This document shows positions 18,914 to 28,840 of a stretch of DNA of 64,000 nt, in pieces. Position 1 is the first letter of the stretch. Each line of letters begins with the position of its first letter. The notes under the pieces are model-generated. The model ran no database searches, was not told where the DNA came from, and saw nothing but the letters and a program-made list of their open reading frames with translations. Made by a program: the position numbers and the translations under genes. The stretch is from Actimicrobium sp035984655 (GTDB lineage: Bacteria; Pseudomonadota; Gammaproteobacteria; Burkholderiales; Burkholderiaceae_D), in the NCBI RefSeq assembly GCF_035984655.1, contig NZ_JAXCHT010000012.1:52925-116924 (forward strand). The letters are read 5' to 3'.

Positions 18914-20278
18914 TCAGTGCTGCATCTTGCCGTCACGGGTGACGGTCATGGTGCTGGCATCGGCTTGCGGACCCTGCGCCGACGTCACCGGCGGCAGCTC
19001 GCCGGTCCATTCCTGGGCCACGGTTCCGGCCGGATGGCGATACCAGCCGGGATCGCGGTAGTCATCGCGCGCCAGTCCGTCGCGCACCTTGACGGTGGTG
19101 AACATGCCGCCCATCTCGATGCCGCCGAACGGGCCGTCGCCGGACATCATTGGAAGCGTGTTTTCCGGCAGCGGCATCTGCATGCCACCCATTGCGCCGC
19201 CCTTGTCGCCCATCACCATGTAGGACGGCAGCAGCGCATTGATTTTTTCCGACACGCCGCCTTGGTCGACCCCGATCATGGTGGGCACCTGATGGCCCAT
19301 GGCGTTCATCGTGTGATGCGATTTATGGCAATGGAAAGCCCAGTCGCCCGGCGCATTGGCGTTGAATTCGATGGCGCGCATCTGTCCGACGCCGATGTCC
19401 GTCGTCACTTCAGGCCAGCGTGCCGTCGCTGGCACCCAACCGCCATCGGTGCCGGTGACCTCGAAGGCGTGGCCGTGCAAATGCACCGGATGATTCGTCA
19501 TCGTCAGGTTGCCGGCCCGGATCCTGACGCGGTCGCCGCGTCGCACCACCATCGGATCGATGCCGGGAAAGGCGCGGCTGTTGAAGGTCCACAGGTTGAA
19601 CTCCAGCATGGTGCTGGTCTTCGGTGTGTACGCGCCCGGATCGATGTCGTACGCATTGAGCAGGAAAACAAAGTCGCGATCGACTGCGTGCTCGGCCGGA
19701 TTCTTCGGATGCGTAATCCACGAACCCATCATGCCCATGGCCATCTGCACCATTTCGTCGGCATGCGGGTGGTACATGAAGGTGCCGGCGCGCTGTGCCA
19801 CGAATTCATAGACGAAGGTCTTGCCCGGTGCGATGCCGGGCTGGGTCAGTCCGGTCACGCCATCCATGCCATTCGGCAGCGGCTGGCCATGCCAGTGAAT
19901 GCTGGTGTGCTCGGGCAATTTGTTGGTGACAAAAATCCGCACGCGATCGCCTTCCACCACCTCGATGGTCGGGCCCGGACTCTGGCCGTTGTACCCCCAC
20001 AGGTTGGCTTTCATGCCGGGCGCAATCTCGCGCACCACCGGTTCGGCCACCAGATGGAATTCCTTGACGCCGTTTTTCATCCGCCACGGCAGGCTCCAGC
20101 CATTGAGCGTGACCACCGGGTGGTAGGGACGGCCGTTTGGCGGGGGCAAGGGCGGCATGGTCGCCGCACTCGGTTGCAACGGGGCTTCCGGCAGCGATGC
20201 TGCGCCGACCTTGCTCACCAGCGCGGCGCCCAGCATGGTGCCGACACTGCCGGATAAAAATGCGCGACGGGTTGTCAT
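18914..20278 (-). CDS. copA: Multicopper oxidase, CopA-like
   Basis: 454 aa with a Tat signal (TTRRAFLSGS), so it folds before export to the periplasm. All four copper-ligand motifs are present: HWHG, HPHADE, HPVHLHGH and HCHKSHH. A Met-rich segment (GGAMGGMQMPLPENTLPMM) near residues 375-395 resembles the Cu(I)-binding inserts of CueO/CopA. It probably oxidises Cu(I) to the less toxic Cu(II). Its start overlaps the stop of the upstream TolC-like gene by four bases (ATGA). Confidence 0.9.
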   Translation of the reverse strand: MTTRRAFLSGSVGTMLGAALVSKVGAASLPEAPLQPSAATMPPLPPPNGRPYHPVVTLNGWSLPWRMKNGVKEFHLVAEPVVREIAPGMKANLWGYNGQSPGPTIEVVEGDRVRIFVTNKLPEHTSIHWHGQPLPNGMDGVTGLTQPGIAPGKTFVYEFVAQRAGTFMYHPHADEMVQMAMGMMGSWITHPKNPAEHAVDRDFVFLLNAYDIDPGAYTPKTSTMLEFNLWTFNSRAFPGIDPMVVRRGDRVRIRAGNLTMTNHPVHLHGHAFEVTGTDGGWVPATARWPEVTTDIGVGQMRAIEFNANAPGDWAFHCHKSHHTMNAMGHQVPTMIGVDQGGVSEKINALLPSYMVMGDKGGAMGGMQMPLPENTLPMMSGDGPFGGIEMGGMFTTVKVRDGLARDDYRDPGWYRHPAGTVAQEWTGELPPVTSAQGPQADASTMTVTRDGKMQH

Positions 20279-21666
20279 GGTGTAGCTCCTTGTTGGGTGA
20301 CGGGCAAGCGACCGCCCAGTGCCGCCTGCAGATTGGTGTCGGCGATCCAGTAGTCTTTCAGTGCCGTGATGAAGCCGTTGCCGGCGTTGGCCTGTTCGCG
20401 CGCATCGGCCAGCAAGGCGAAGGGGCTCGCCAGCATGCCGTTGTAGCGCAACTGCATTTCATCGGCGATCCGCTTGCGCAGCGGCAGGACCTGATCGCGG
20501 TAATGGCGCGCCAGTTGCCACGCGGCGCGATAGTTGGCATGGCTTTCACGCGCCTCGCTGCGCGCATTCACGGCAATTTCGGCCAGGCGGCCGGCGGACG
20601 CGAGGTAGCTGGCTTCGGCACGCGCAACGCGGGCGCCGCCCCAGTCGAACAGCGGGATTTCGAGTGTCACTTCGTAACCCGGCGCGCTGGGCTGGCCGGT
20701 GGCTGAATTGCGCACCAGGCCGAGGTCAAGCACGTTGACGAAGCGGGTGGTTCTGGTGAGCCCAAGCGATGCGGCGGTTTCCTGCAACTGCAATTGTCCG
20801 GCTTGCACATCGAGCCGGTCGCGCAGGGCGCTTTGTTCGACCTCCGGCAGTTCTGCAATCGCCGCCGGCAAATCCGGCAGGCGCTCCGGCAGCCGGAACT
20901 GCGCGGCGTCGCCCGACAGGCCGAGCAGGCGTGTCAGCTTTTCGCGCGCGGCCAGCGCGTCTTTGGTAGCGCGGCTTGCTGCACCGATCGCATCGACGTG
21001 GAAGGCCTGCTCGCGCAGCAGATCGAGCTGGCTCCAGTTACCCGCCTGCGTCATGCGCGCCGCCAGTTCGGCGCCGGCAGCTGCAGCCGCATTGACTGTG
21101 CCGGCATAGTCGGCGCTCTGTTGCGCCGCGATCGCCTCAAAATACGCGCGCCGCGTGTCGTACGCCATCTTCAGCGCGGCGTCTGTCACCAGCAATTTCG
21201 TTTGTTCGAAGCGACGGCTTTCGATGCGACCGGCCAGCGGCAGCGTCAGCACGCGCAGCAGATTAAACGTCAGCGTGCGTTCGATCGCAACCTCGTCGCC
21301 GGAATGGGTACGCTTGAAGCCAAACGCGGGGTTGGTCAAACGACCAGCCTGCACCAGATCGGCTTCGGCAATGCCGAGACTGGCATAGGTGGCCTGCAGC
21401 CCGCGATTGTTGAGCAAGGCAATCGTGACAGCGTCGTCGACCGAGAGCGGCGTCTGCAATTTTTGTGTGATCAGGGCCGCCAGCGCGCGTTCGTCGTTCT
21501 CGGTTTTGATCGGATGCACTTCGATGCCGAGGCGCTGCCGGGTGAGTTGATTGACGCTGTCGAAGCCGCCGTCCTGCGAAAAGCTGGCGCAGCCGGCGAG
21601 CAGCAATATTGCGGCAGCCACGCCGGGCCGCGCCAGCGCGACCCTCCGTAACATGGTTTTTTTCAA
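20275..21666 (-). CDS. TolC-family outer-membrane efflux lipoprotein
   Basis: 463 aa. The signal peptide ends at a lipobox, LLLAGCAS. The body has the paired coiled-coil repeats of the TolC/CusC family (AALLNNRGLQATYASLGIAEA and a later FDWGGARVARAEASYLA block). It sits in the copper operon between the CopL-like gene and copA, so a role in copper export across the outer membrane is likely. No inner-membrane RND pump or adaptor is present here, so it may work with one encoded elsewhere. Confidence 0.85.
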   Translation of the reverse strand: MKKTMLRRVALARPGVAAAILLLAGCASFSQDGGFDSVNQLTRQRLGIEVHPIKTENDERALAALITQKLQTPLSVDDAVTIALLNNRGLQATYASLGIAEADLVQAGRLTNPAFGFKRTHSGDEVAIERTLTFNLLRVLTLPLAGRIESRRFEQTKLLVTDAALKMAYDTRRAYFEAIAAQQSADYAGTVNAAAAAGAELAARMTQAGNWSQLDLLREQAFHVDAIGAASRATKDALAAREKLTRLLGLSGDAAQFRLPERLPDLPAAIAELPEVEQSALRDRLDVQAGQLQLQETAASLGLTRTTRFVNVLDLGLVRNSATGQPSAPGYEVTLEIPLFDWGGARVARAEASYLASAGRLAEIAVNARSEARESHANYRAAWQLARHYRDQVLPLRKRIADEMQLRYNGMLASPFALLADAREQANAGNGFITALKDYWIADTNLQAALGGRLPVTQQGATP

Positions 21667-21733
21667 GATGACCTCATCTGCGAATTAGCACGAATGGTCT
21701 GCGCGCAGCGCGCGCAAAACCAGCCTCTGGGTG

Positions 21734-22102
21734 TCAGGCGAATGAGGTTTTGGGCGGGCGTTCCGGATGCCCGGTGACAACCGATGGAGGAAACACCTGC
21801 AGCGTGGCGATGCGGGCCGAAGGGAAATGCAGTTCAGGAAGGGCCGGCAGTGCTGGCGGCGTCATCATCACGCCAACGCAGCAGGCGGCGCAGGCCCCGC
21901 ATTGGTGTGTCCCATGGTGACTGCCCTGGGTGAGGTCGGCGTGTTCCGCCATGTTCGCGTGATGATGGGCATGATCGGTCGGCGCGATGGCCGCAGCGCC
22001 TGCGTTCGAGGGCGCGCACGGCAACATGCCTGACGCCACGGCGCCATGCAACGGCATCGCGAACATCAGGCAGATCATCAATATGTGAAAAATTGCGCGC
22101 AT
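21734..22102 (-). CDS. CopL-like His/Cys-rich small protein heading the copper operon
   Basis: 122 aa. A hydrophobic signal (FHILMICLMFAMPLHGAVA) is followed by metal-binding clusters: DHAHHHANMAEH, GSHHGTHQCGACAACC. It resembles DUF2946/CopL-type proteins that precede copAB in Xanthomonas and influence copper-dependent expression. It is the first gene of the minus-strand copper operon, 67 bases before the TolC-like gene. The regulatory or chaperone role is inferred from position and composition. Confidence 0.7.
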   Translation of the reverse strand: MRAIFHILMICLMFAMPLHGAVASGMLPCAPSNAGAAAIAPTDHAHHHANMAEHADLTQGSHHGTHQCGACAACCVGVMMTPPALPALPELHFPSARIATLQVFPPSVVTGHPERPPKTSFA

Positions 22103-22217
22103 GGCGGAAGGTTACACGACTTCGGCGAACAGCCGCGCGCAATTGGCACGAACCGGTCGCGCGCGCGGGCCGCGCTGCTGGTATTGTCTGTGACCAAATC
22201 AATGATCACCGAGTGCA

Positions 22218-23216
22218 ATGAAACGTCCCCGCTTCGCCCCCGATAATTTCATGCTGCTGATGATTGCCACCGTGATCATGGCCAGCTTGCTGCCATGCTC
22301 CGGCGTCACGGCGCAGGCCTTCAATGGCATCACCAATGTCGCCATCTGCCTGCTGTTCTTTCTGCACGGCGCCAAGTTGCCGCGCGAGGCAGTGATCGCC
22401 GGCCTGACGCACTGGCGACTGCACCTGACGGTGCTGGCCTGCACGTTTGTCGTGCTGCCTTTGCTGGGACTGCTGCTCAAGCCGCTCGCCTCGGTACTGG
22501 TGACTCCCGACCTGTATCTCGGCCTGTTGTTCGTGTGCGTGCTGCCATCAACGGTGCAGTCGTCGATCGCATTCACTTCGGTGGCGCGCGGTAACGTGCC
22601 GGCGGCAGTGTGCGCCGCCTCCGCCTCGAATCTTCTGGGAATATTTCTTACTCCGGTGCTGGTCGGCTTGTTGGTGGTCGCCCATAGCGGCGCGGCGTCG
22701 TCGTTCGAGGCAATTGGCAAGATCGCGCTGCAGTTGCTGCTGCCGTTCATCGCCGGGCAGATTGCCCGCAGGTGGATCAGCGGCTGGCTGGACCGCAACA
22801 AGGGGGTGCTCAAATTCGTCGATCAGGGCTCGATTCTGCTGGTCGTCTACACCGCCTTCAGCGAGGCGGTCAATCAAGGACTGTGGCAGCAATTGCCGAT
22901 GCATTCCCTGTTGGGCCTGCTGTTGCTCGATGTGTTGTTGCTGCTGTTGATCATCGCGATTGCCACCGTCGGCAGCCGCTGGCTCGGCTTCAACAAGGAA
23001 GATGAAATCACGATCGTGTTTTGCGGTTCGAAAAAGAGCATGGCCAGCGGTATTCCGATGGCGAAGATTTTGTTTGCCGGACCCGCGCTCGGGGCGGTGG
23101 TCTTGCCATTGATGCTGTTTCATCAGATCCAGTTGATGGTGTGTGCCGTGTTGGCACAACGCTATGCGCAGCGGCTAAATCCAGTGACGAGGGTTCGGGA
23201 AGCACCGAAGATTTAG
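22218..23216 (+). CDS. Bile acid:sodium symporter-like transporter (YfeH/SbtA-like)
   Basis: 332 aa with about ten transmembrane helices of the SASS/BASS fold. Typical features are the FLHGAKLPREA loop, LPSTVQSSIAFTSVARGN (the broken helix that forms the substrate site) and CGSKKSMASGIPMAK. It belongs to the bacterial DUF4137/YfeH group; the substrate is unknown (organic anions in relatives). It is divergent from the copper operon, and no further clue comes from neighbours. Confidence 0.85.
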   Translation: MKRPRFAPDNFMLLMIATVIMASLLPCSGVTAQAFNGITNVAICLLFFLHGAKLPREAVIAGLTHWRLHLTVLACTFVVLPLLGLLLKPLASVLVTPDLYLGLLFVCVLPSTVQSSIAFTSVARGNVPAAVCAASASNLLGIFLTPVLVGLLVVAHSGAASSFEAIGKIALQLLLPFIAGQIARRWISGWLDRNKGVLKFVDQGSILLVVYTAFSEAVNQGLWQQLPMHSLLGLLLLDVLLLLLIIAIATVGSRWLGFNKEDEITIVFCGSKKSMASGIPMAKILFAGPALGAVVLPLMLFHQIQLMVCAVLAQRYAQRLNPVTRVREAPKI

Positions 23217-23346
23217 TGATGTCTGTTCGCTTTTTCCAACAAAATTCGTGGCGTAAAAATTTGCAACACAAGATTTAACAAAATTTCACATATGCATGAT
23301 ATGTTTCTCCAAGGCAAATTATGATGCCCTTGACCAGGAGACATGC

Positions 23347-25074
23347 ATGTCGTTCACACAACTTCGCGCCGCGCTTGCGCTTTCCGCACTGACCTTGCTG
23401 GCTTCCTGCGGCGGCGGTGGCAGCAGCACTGCCGGCAGCGGCGGTGCTGCCGCTGTCACTCCCGGCCGGGACGGCAACACGCTGCCCATTGAGGTCACCA
23501 ATCCAACCGACGCGCAGGCCTCGCGTTTTCTGGCACAGGCATCGTTCGGCGCGACCAGTCCGGGCATCACGGAAGTCGTCGCCGGCGGCGACAACGGCTG
23601 GCTGACCAGCCAGTTCGCCAAGCCGCAAACACTGCACCGCGACTATCTCAATGCAGTGGCAGCGACGCTGGCAGCAGGCACGACACTGAATCAAAACAAC
23701 TTCTTCGAAACGTTCTGGAAGCAAGCCGCCACAGGCGATGACCAGCTACGGCAACGCATGGCATTTGCGCTGTCGCAAATCTTTGTGATTTCGATGCAGG
23801 ATGCCGGCATTGGTGACAATCCTGTCACTGCCGCCGCCTTCTACGACATGCTGGGCGCGGATGCTTTCGGTAACTTCCGCAAGCTGCTCGAGGATGTCTC
23901 GCTGCACCCGGCGATGGGGGTGTATCTGACCTCGATTCACAATCAGAAAGAATCCAGCACACGTACGCCGGATGAAAATTATGGTCGCGAAGTCATGCAG
24001 CTGATGACCATCGGGCTGTATCAACTGAACCAGGACGGCAGCCTGAAGCTGACCAATGGCTTGCCCGTCGAGACCTATACCAGTGCCGACATCAGCGGCA
24101 TGGCGAAGGTGTTCACCGGCTGGAGCTGGGCCGGCCCGGACAAGACCAACACGCGCTTTTTTGGCGGCACGCCAGACCCGGATCGTTACTGGAAGCCGAT
24201 GCAGAGCTATCCGCAATACCATTCGACCGCCGAGAAATCCTTTCTTGGCGTGACCATCCCGGCGCAAACCACGGCCAATCCGGAAGCCAGTCTGAAGATC
24301 GCGCTGGACACCCTGTTCAACCATCCGAATGTCGGTCCGTTCATCGGCCGCCAGCTGATTCAACGGCTGGTCACCAGCAATCCGAGTCCAGCCTACGTGG
24401 CGCGCGTCGCAGCTGCGTTTGCCGACAATGGCGCCGGCGTGCGGGGCGACCTGCAGGCCGTCATCCGTGCGATTCTGCTTGATACCGAAGCCCGCACCGA
24501 CAGCCGCATCGGCGCCATCGACAGCGGCAAGCTGCGCGAGCCGATCCTGCGCCTGGCGGGCTGGATGCGGGCGTTCAATGTCACCTCGACGTCCGGCCGG
24601 TTCCTGCTGACCAATCTGGATGACGCGCTGTTTTCGATCGGCCAGTCGCCATTGCGCTCGCCCTCGGTATTCAATTTTTACCGGCCTGGCTATGTGCCGC
24701 CCAACACCTCCATCGCGGCTGCCAACCTGGTCGCGCCGGAGATGCAGTTGACCGGCGACACGTCAGTGGTCGGCTATCTGAACACGATGCGCGACATCGT
24801 CCCCAACGGCATCGGCACCAGCCGCGACGTCAAGAGCAGCTACGCCACCGAGCTGACGCTGGCGGACACACCGGACAAACTGATCGATCGCGTCAACCTG
24901 CTGCTGCTGGCCAACCAGATGTCGGCGACCCTGCGCAGCCAGATTCTGACCGCGATGAATTCGGTGGCGATCTCGGCGACCGATGCGACGGCCGCTGACA
25001 AGGCGCGCCGCAACCGTATTTCGCTGGCGGTGTTTCTGACGCTGGCTTCCAATGAATATCTTGTCCAGAAATGA
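23347..25074 (+). CDS. DUF1800 exported protein
   Basis: 575 aa. A lipobox-like signal, LLASCGGGGSS, is followed by the DUF1800 domain: ASRFLAQASFGAT, QRMAFALSQIFVIS, ENYGREVMQLMTIGL, FTGWSW and the C-terminal SPLRSPSVFNFYRPGY. CCAGGAG precedes the start; the open frame further upstream to 23296 lacks a leader. It is the first gene of a pair with a DUF1501 protein, an association seen across many bacteria; the pair is probably envelope-associated, with unknown activity. Confidence 0.88.
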   Translation: MSFTQLRAALALSALTLLASCGGGGSSTAGSGGAAAVTPGRDGNTLPIEVTNPTDAQASRFLAQASFGATSPGITEVVAGGDNGWLTSQFAKPQTLHRDYLNAVAATLAAGTTLNQNNFFETFWKQAATGDDQLRQRMAFALSQIFVISMQDAGIGDNPVTAAAFYDMLGADAFGNFRKLLEDVSLHPAMGVYLTSIHNQKESSTRTPDENYGREVMQLMTIGLYQLNQDGSLKLTNGLPVETYTSADISGMAKVFTGWSWAGPDKTNTRFFGGTPDPDRYWKPMQSYPQYHSTAEKSFLGVTIPAQTTANPEASLKIALDTLFNHPNVGPFIGRQLIQRLVTSNPSPAYVARVAAAFADNGAGVRGDLQAVIRAILLDTEARTDSRIGAIDSGKLREPILRLAGWMRAFNVTSTSGRFLLTNLDDALFSIGQSPLRSPSVFNFYRPGYVPPNTSIAAANLVAPEMQLTGDTSVVGYLNTMRDIVPNGIGTSRDVKSSYATELTLADTPDKLIDRVNLLLLANQMSATLRSQILTAMNSVAISATDATAADKARRNRISLAVFLTLASNEYLVQK

Positions 25075-25086
25075 TCGGGGCCTGAC

Positions 25087-26532
25087 ATGACGACCAAACC
25101 CAACGCTTCACGCCGTGAATTCCTGCGCACCGCCTCGATCCTGTCGATGGTGGGCAGCGCCGGCGCACCGTTTGCACTTAACCTTGCCACCATCGGCGCC
25201 GCTGCAGCGCAGACAGCACCGACCGATTACAAGGCCATCGTTTGCCTGTTCATGGCGGGCGGCAATGATCACGGCAACACCGTGATGGCGACCGACAGCA
25301 CGTCGTGGAGCGAATACATCCGGCTGCGCACCACGACCGATGCCGGCTCGATCGCCTTGCCGGCAGTCGGCAACACCGGCGGCGTCCTGCCGATTACCCC
25401 GCTTACGGTCCAGAGTGGCCGCACTTTCGCGCTGCACCCGTCGATGCAGGCGCTCAAGACGGTCTTTGACGCCGGTCGCGTTGCGGTGGTGGCCAATGTC
25501 GGTCCGCTCATCATGCCGACCACGCTGGCCCAGTACAAGGCCAACAGCGTCAAGTTGCCGCCCAAGCTGTTTTCGCATAACGACCAGCAATCACTGTGGC
25601 AGTCGTCGATGCCGGAGGGCGCCAAATCGGGCTGGGGCGGGCGCATGGGCGACTTGCTGGTGGCGTCGAATTCGACCCCGATCTTCACCGCCATCTCGGT
25701 CTCCGGCAATGCCGTCTTTCTGGCCGGCCAGACCATCAATCAGTATCAGGTCAGCAATTCCGGTGCGGTGCCGATCAACTCCTTGTCCGGATCACTGTAT
25801 GGTTCGAGCGCCGCGGCCAATCCGCTGCAGGCGATCGTCTCGGCCGACCGCGGCAACCTGTTCGAAAAGGAGCAGGCCGCTGTGATTCGGCGCTCGATCG
25901 CGGCGCAGGGCACGCTAGCTACCGGCATGCTGGCGGCGGGCGGCAGCGGCATTCCCAATCCGGCCCAGTACATCAATCCGAACACCGGAAACCTGGCGAC
26001 CAACTCGCTGGCGGTGCAATTGCAAACCGTCGCGCGCATCATTGGCGGGCGCAGCGCGCTGGGCGCCAAACGACAAATCTTTTTCGTCAATATCGGCGGC
26101 TTCGATACCCATGATAACCAGCGCACCAACCAGGCCGATCTGCTGGCGCGCGTGGCGCATGGCCTGGCGTATTTCGACAGCATGATGGGCAGCCTGCAGG
26201 GCACCGACTTCCGTAATCAGGTGACACTATTTACCGCATCGGATTTCGGCCGCACCTTCACCAGCAATGGCGATGGCACCGATCATGGCTGGGGTTCGCA
26301 CCATTTCGTCATGGGTGGCGCGGTCAAAGGCCAGGATATGTACGGCCTTTTCCCGGTCACCGGGGTGAAGCACGATCAGGACGTCGGGTCCGGCAGCTTG
26401 TTGCCACAATTTTCTGTGGATCAATACGGCGCGACGCTGGCAAGCTGGTTCGGGCTCAGTGCGACGCAGATCGCCGATGTCTTCCCGTCCATCAACAATT
26501 TCACCCAAAAGAACATTGGCTTCATGATGTAA
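25087..26532 (+). CDS. DUF1501 Tat-exported protein
   Basis: 481 aa. A twin-arginine signal (SRREFLRTASILSMVG) implies folded export. The DUF1501/sulfatase-like domain shows YKAIVCLFMAGGNDHGN, LFSHNDQQSLWQS, NIGGFDTHDNQ and the C-terminal TASDFGRTFTSNGDGTDHGWG, whose Asp and His residues are the expected metal ligands. It follows the DUF1800 gene by 12 bases, and a rho-independent terminator lies 20 bases downstream, so the two form a transcription unit. Confidence 0.88.
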   Translation: MTTKPNASRREFLRTASILSMVGSAGAPFALNLATIGAAAAQTAPTDYKAIVCLFMAGGNDHGNTVMATDSTSWSEYIRLRTTTDAGSIALPAVGNTGGVLPITPLTVQSGRTFALHPSMQALKTVFDAGRVAVVANVGPLIMPTTLAQYKANSVKLPPKLFSHNDQQSLWQSSMPEGAKSGWGGRMGDLLVASNSTPIFTAISVSGNAVFLAGQTINQYQVSNSGAVPINSLSGSLYGSSAAANPLQAIVSADRGNLFEKEQAAVIRRSIAAQGTLATGMLAAGGSGIPNPAQYINPNTGNLATNSLAVQLQTVARIIGGRSALGAKRQIFFVNIGGFDTHDNQRTNQADLLARVAHGLAYFDSMMGSLQGTDFRNQVTLFTASDFGRTFTSNGDGTDHGWGSHHFVMGGAVKGQDMYGLFPVTGVKHDQDVGSGSLLPQFSVDQYGATLASWFGLSATQIADVFPSINNFTQKNIGFMM

Positions 26533-26552
26533 ATTTCGCCGCCAACGCGACC

Positions 26553-26584
26553 AAAAAATCGTGCGTTTCAGCACGATTTTTTTT
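26553..26584 (+). terminator. Rho-independent terminator after DUF1800-DUF1501
   Basis: Perfect 12-base stem AAAAAATCGTGC / GCACGATTTTTT with a 6-base loop (GTTTCA) and a T-tract. It lies 20 bases after the DUF1501 stop codon. Confidence 0.9.
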
Positions 26585-26824
26585 GCGTGCAAGTCGGGTT
26601 TTTGTCGTTAAAGCAGCTGGAAATTTGATGGACAAGTGATCCCTTCAAAATCCGTTGCGCATTTAATAATCGACGCAAGCATGGGCATTCTGAAGATGCA
26701 AATCTGACCATGTAGCGTGCTCTTTTCGCAATCATTGCAGAGTTGAAAAGCCAAATCGTTCGTCGCAAGACGGCCTGATTTTTCTTTCAATCCACTTCGT
26801 AATATTGTCGACAAGGGAGTTTTC

Positions 26825-27520
26825 ATGCGCAAATCAATCATCACAACGCTCGGGGCGGTTTTTTTCGTTCTCGGTGAATCAAGCGGTCAGGCGTCTACGC
26901 TCGTTTCCATGGATCTGCTGGGCAGCGGCGACGGACTGTTGACGGTCGACAGCACGACCAACCTGCAATGGCTCGATATTCCGGCCACCCAGGGACTTTC
27001 GGTGGACCAGGTGCTTGGCGGGTCCGGCGGATGGGCCGGGCGCGGCTTTCGGTACGCTACCTTTGACGAAATCAAGGGTTTTCTGGTCGATGCAGGGTTG
27101 ACCGAATTCGGCAGCTATTCCAACCCGACTGGCGCTGGCTGGATGCACGGCAGCGTGGCTACAGGTCAGCAACTGCTCGACCTGACCGGCACCACCAACC
27201 CCGGCCGCATCGCCGGTCTGATCGCACCGATACCCTGCGGATCGTGGACTTCCAGCGTATGCGACCAGCATCTGGAAAACGGCGTGTGGACCGACACCAA
27301 GAACTACACCTACACCGTTGTGCTGCAGCTCAATAACGCCAATGGCATCAATACGATTTCCTCGGACGGCGCCAACGCCACTTATGCCAATTACGTCAAC
27401 GCGGGAAGCTGGCTGGTGCGGGCGGTGCCGGAGCCGAGTGCGTTTGTCTTGACGCTCACCGGACTGGGGATATTGGGCATGGCCGGCTGGCGCAAGAAAA
27501 AATACTCGGCCTTTGCCTGA
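26825..27520 (+). CDS. PEP-CTERM sorting-domain protein
   Basis: 231 aa. An N-terminal signal peptide (about 23 residues), a Gly-rich exported domain with the cysteine pair CGSWTSSVC, then the C-terminal sorting signal: VPEPSAF, a hydrophobic span and the basic tail WRKKK. Such proteins are processed by an exosortase (EpsH-type) and are often linked to exopolysaccharide. No exosortase is in the window. AAGGGAG lies just upstream of the ATG. The core function is unknown. Confidence 0.88.
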   Translation: MRKSIITTLGAVFFVLGESSGQASTLVSMDLLGSGDGLLTVDSTTNLQWLDIPATQGLSVDQVLGGSGGWAGRGFRYATFDEIKGFLVDAGLTEFGSYSNPTGAGWMHGSVATGQQLLDLTGTTNPGRIAGLIAPIPCGSWTSSVCDQHLENGVWTDTKNYTYTVVLQLNNANGINTISSDGANATYANYVNAGSWLVRAVPEPSAFVLTLTGLGILGMAGWRKKKYSAFA

Positions 27521-27704
27521 GTGGCGGGGATGCCATGGCCGAGGATCGTCGCCTTCATGATTTCCGCGCCTGTGCCGCGTCTGCGGCGCGCGGCGGATTT
27601 CGGCGGCCGTCACTGTTTTCGATCGGTACGGTGAAGAACTTTCAACAACGACACCAGAATTCCCGCGTACAGTGCAGTCACCTTCATTTCCTTCGACTGC
27701 TTCC

Positions 27705-28835
27705 ATGATCATCACCAATATTGAAGACCTGCGCATTCTTGCCAAACAGCGCGTGCCGCGCATGTTTTACGATTACGCCGATTCGGGATCGTGGAGCGAG
27801 TCCACGTATCGCGCCAATGTCAGTGATTTTGAGGGCATCAAGTTTCGACAGCGGGTTGCCATCAACATGGAAAACCGGTCATTGATGACCACCATGATCG
27901 GACAGAACGTGGCCATGCCGGTGGCCATCGCGCCGTGCGGCATGACCGGCATGCAGCATGCGGACGGCGAGATTCTTGCAGCGCGTGCGGCCGAGGCGTT
28001 TGGCGTGCCGTTCACGCTGTCGACAATGAGCATTGCATCCATCGAAGATGTTGCCGCCAACGTCAGCAAGCCGTTCTGGTTCCAGCTGTACGTGATGAAG
28101 GACCGCGCCTTCGTCAACGATCTGATCGACCGTGCCAAGGCCGCCGGCTGTTCGGCCCTGGTGCTCACACTCGATTTGCAGATTCTCGGTCAGCGCCACA
28201 AGGACCTAAAGAATGGCCTGTCGGCGCCACCGAAACTGACGCTGCCAAACATACTCAACATGATGACCAAGCCGCGCTGGTGCACCGGGATGCTGGGCAC
28301 GAAACGCCGGATATTCGGCAACATTGTCGGCCACGTCAAAGGCGTCGAAAACATGTCATCGCTGTCGGCATGGACCGCGCAACAGTTCGATCCCGCGCTC
28401 TGCTGGGACGACGTGCAATGGATCAAGGAACGCTGGGGTGGCAAACTGATCCTCAAGGGCATCATGGACCCGGAAGATGCACAGCTTGCTGTCAAGAGTG
28501 GCGCCGATGCCCTGATCGTCTCCAATCATGGGGGACGGCAGCTTGATGGCGCAGCGTCGTCGATCGCGGCACTGCCGGAGGTGATTGCCGCCGTCGGCGA
28601 CAGCATCGAGGTGCACATGGACGGGGGCATTCGCAGTGGTCAGGATGTGCTCAAGGCGCTGGCGTTGGGCGCCCGCGGTGTCTATATCGGACGTCCGGTG
28701 TTGTATGGGCTGGGGGCGATGGGTGAGGCAGGGGTGGCGAAATGCCTGGAACTGATCCAGCGCGAACTTGATATCACCATGGCGCTATGCGGCCAGACCG
28801 ATGTGCAGAAAATCGGCCGGCACATATTGCGATAA
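27705..28835 (+). CDS. lldD: FMN-dependent L-lactate dehydrogenase (alpha-hydroxy-acid oxidase)
   Basis: 376 aa TIM-barrel flavoprotein that oxidises L-lactate to pyruvate at the membrane. Motifs: RMFYDYADSGSWSE near the N-terminus, APCGMTGMQHADGE, LTLDLQILGQRHKDLKNG, the catalytic-His loop IVSNHGGRQLDGA and the FMN phosphate site HMDGGIRSGQDVLKALALGA. Family length matches. ATG 27705 is chosen because homology begins at MIITNIEDL; the frame open from 27672 adds an unsupported tail. No lactate permease or regulator is adjacent. Confidence 0.9.
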   Translation: MIITNIEDLRILAKQRVPRMFYDYADSGSWSESTYRANVSDFEGIKFRQRVAINMENRSLMTTMIGQNVAMPVAIAPCGMTGMQHADGEILAARAAEAFGVPFTLSTMSIASIEDVAANVSKPFWFQLYVMKDRAFVNDLIDRAKAAGCSALVLTLDLQILGQRHKDLKNGLSAPPKLTLPNILNMMTKPRWCTGMLGTKRRIFGNIVGHVKGVENMSSLSAWTAQQFDPALCWDDVQWIKERWGGKLILKGIMDPEDAQLAVKSGADALIVSNHGGRQLDGAASSIAALPEVIAAVGDSIEVHMDGGIRSGQDVLKALALGARGVYIGRPVLYGLGAMGEAGVAKCLELIQRELDITMALCGQTDVQKIGRHILR

Positions 28836-28840
28836 TTACG

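Noticed and set aside
26585..26824. Possible sigma-54 promoter before the PEP-CTERM gene
   Set aside because: A GGCAT...TGC resemblance has the wrong spacing between GG and GC.
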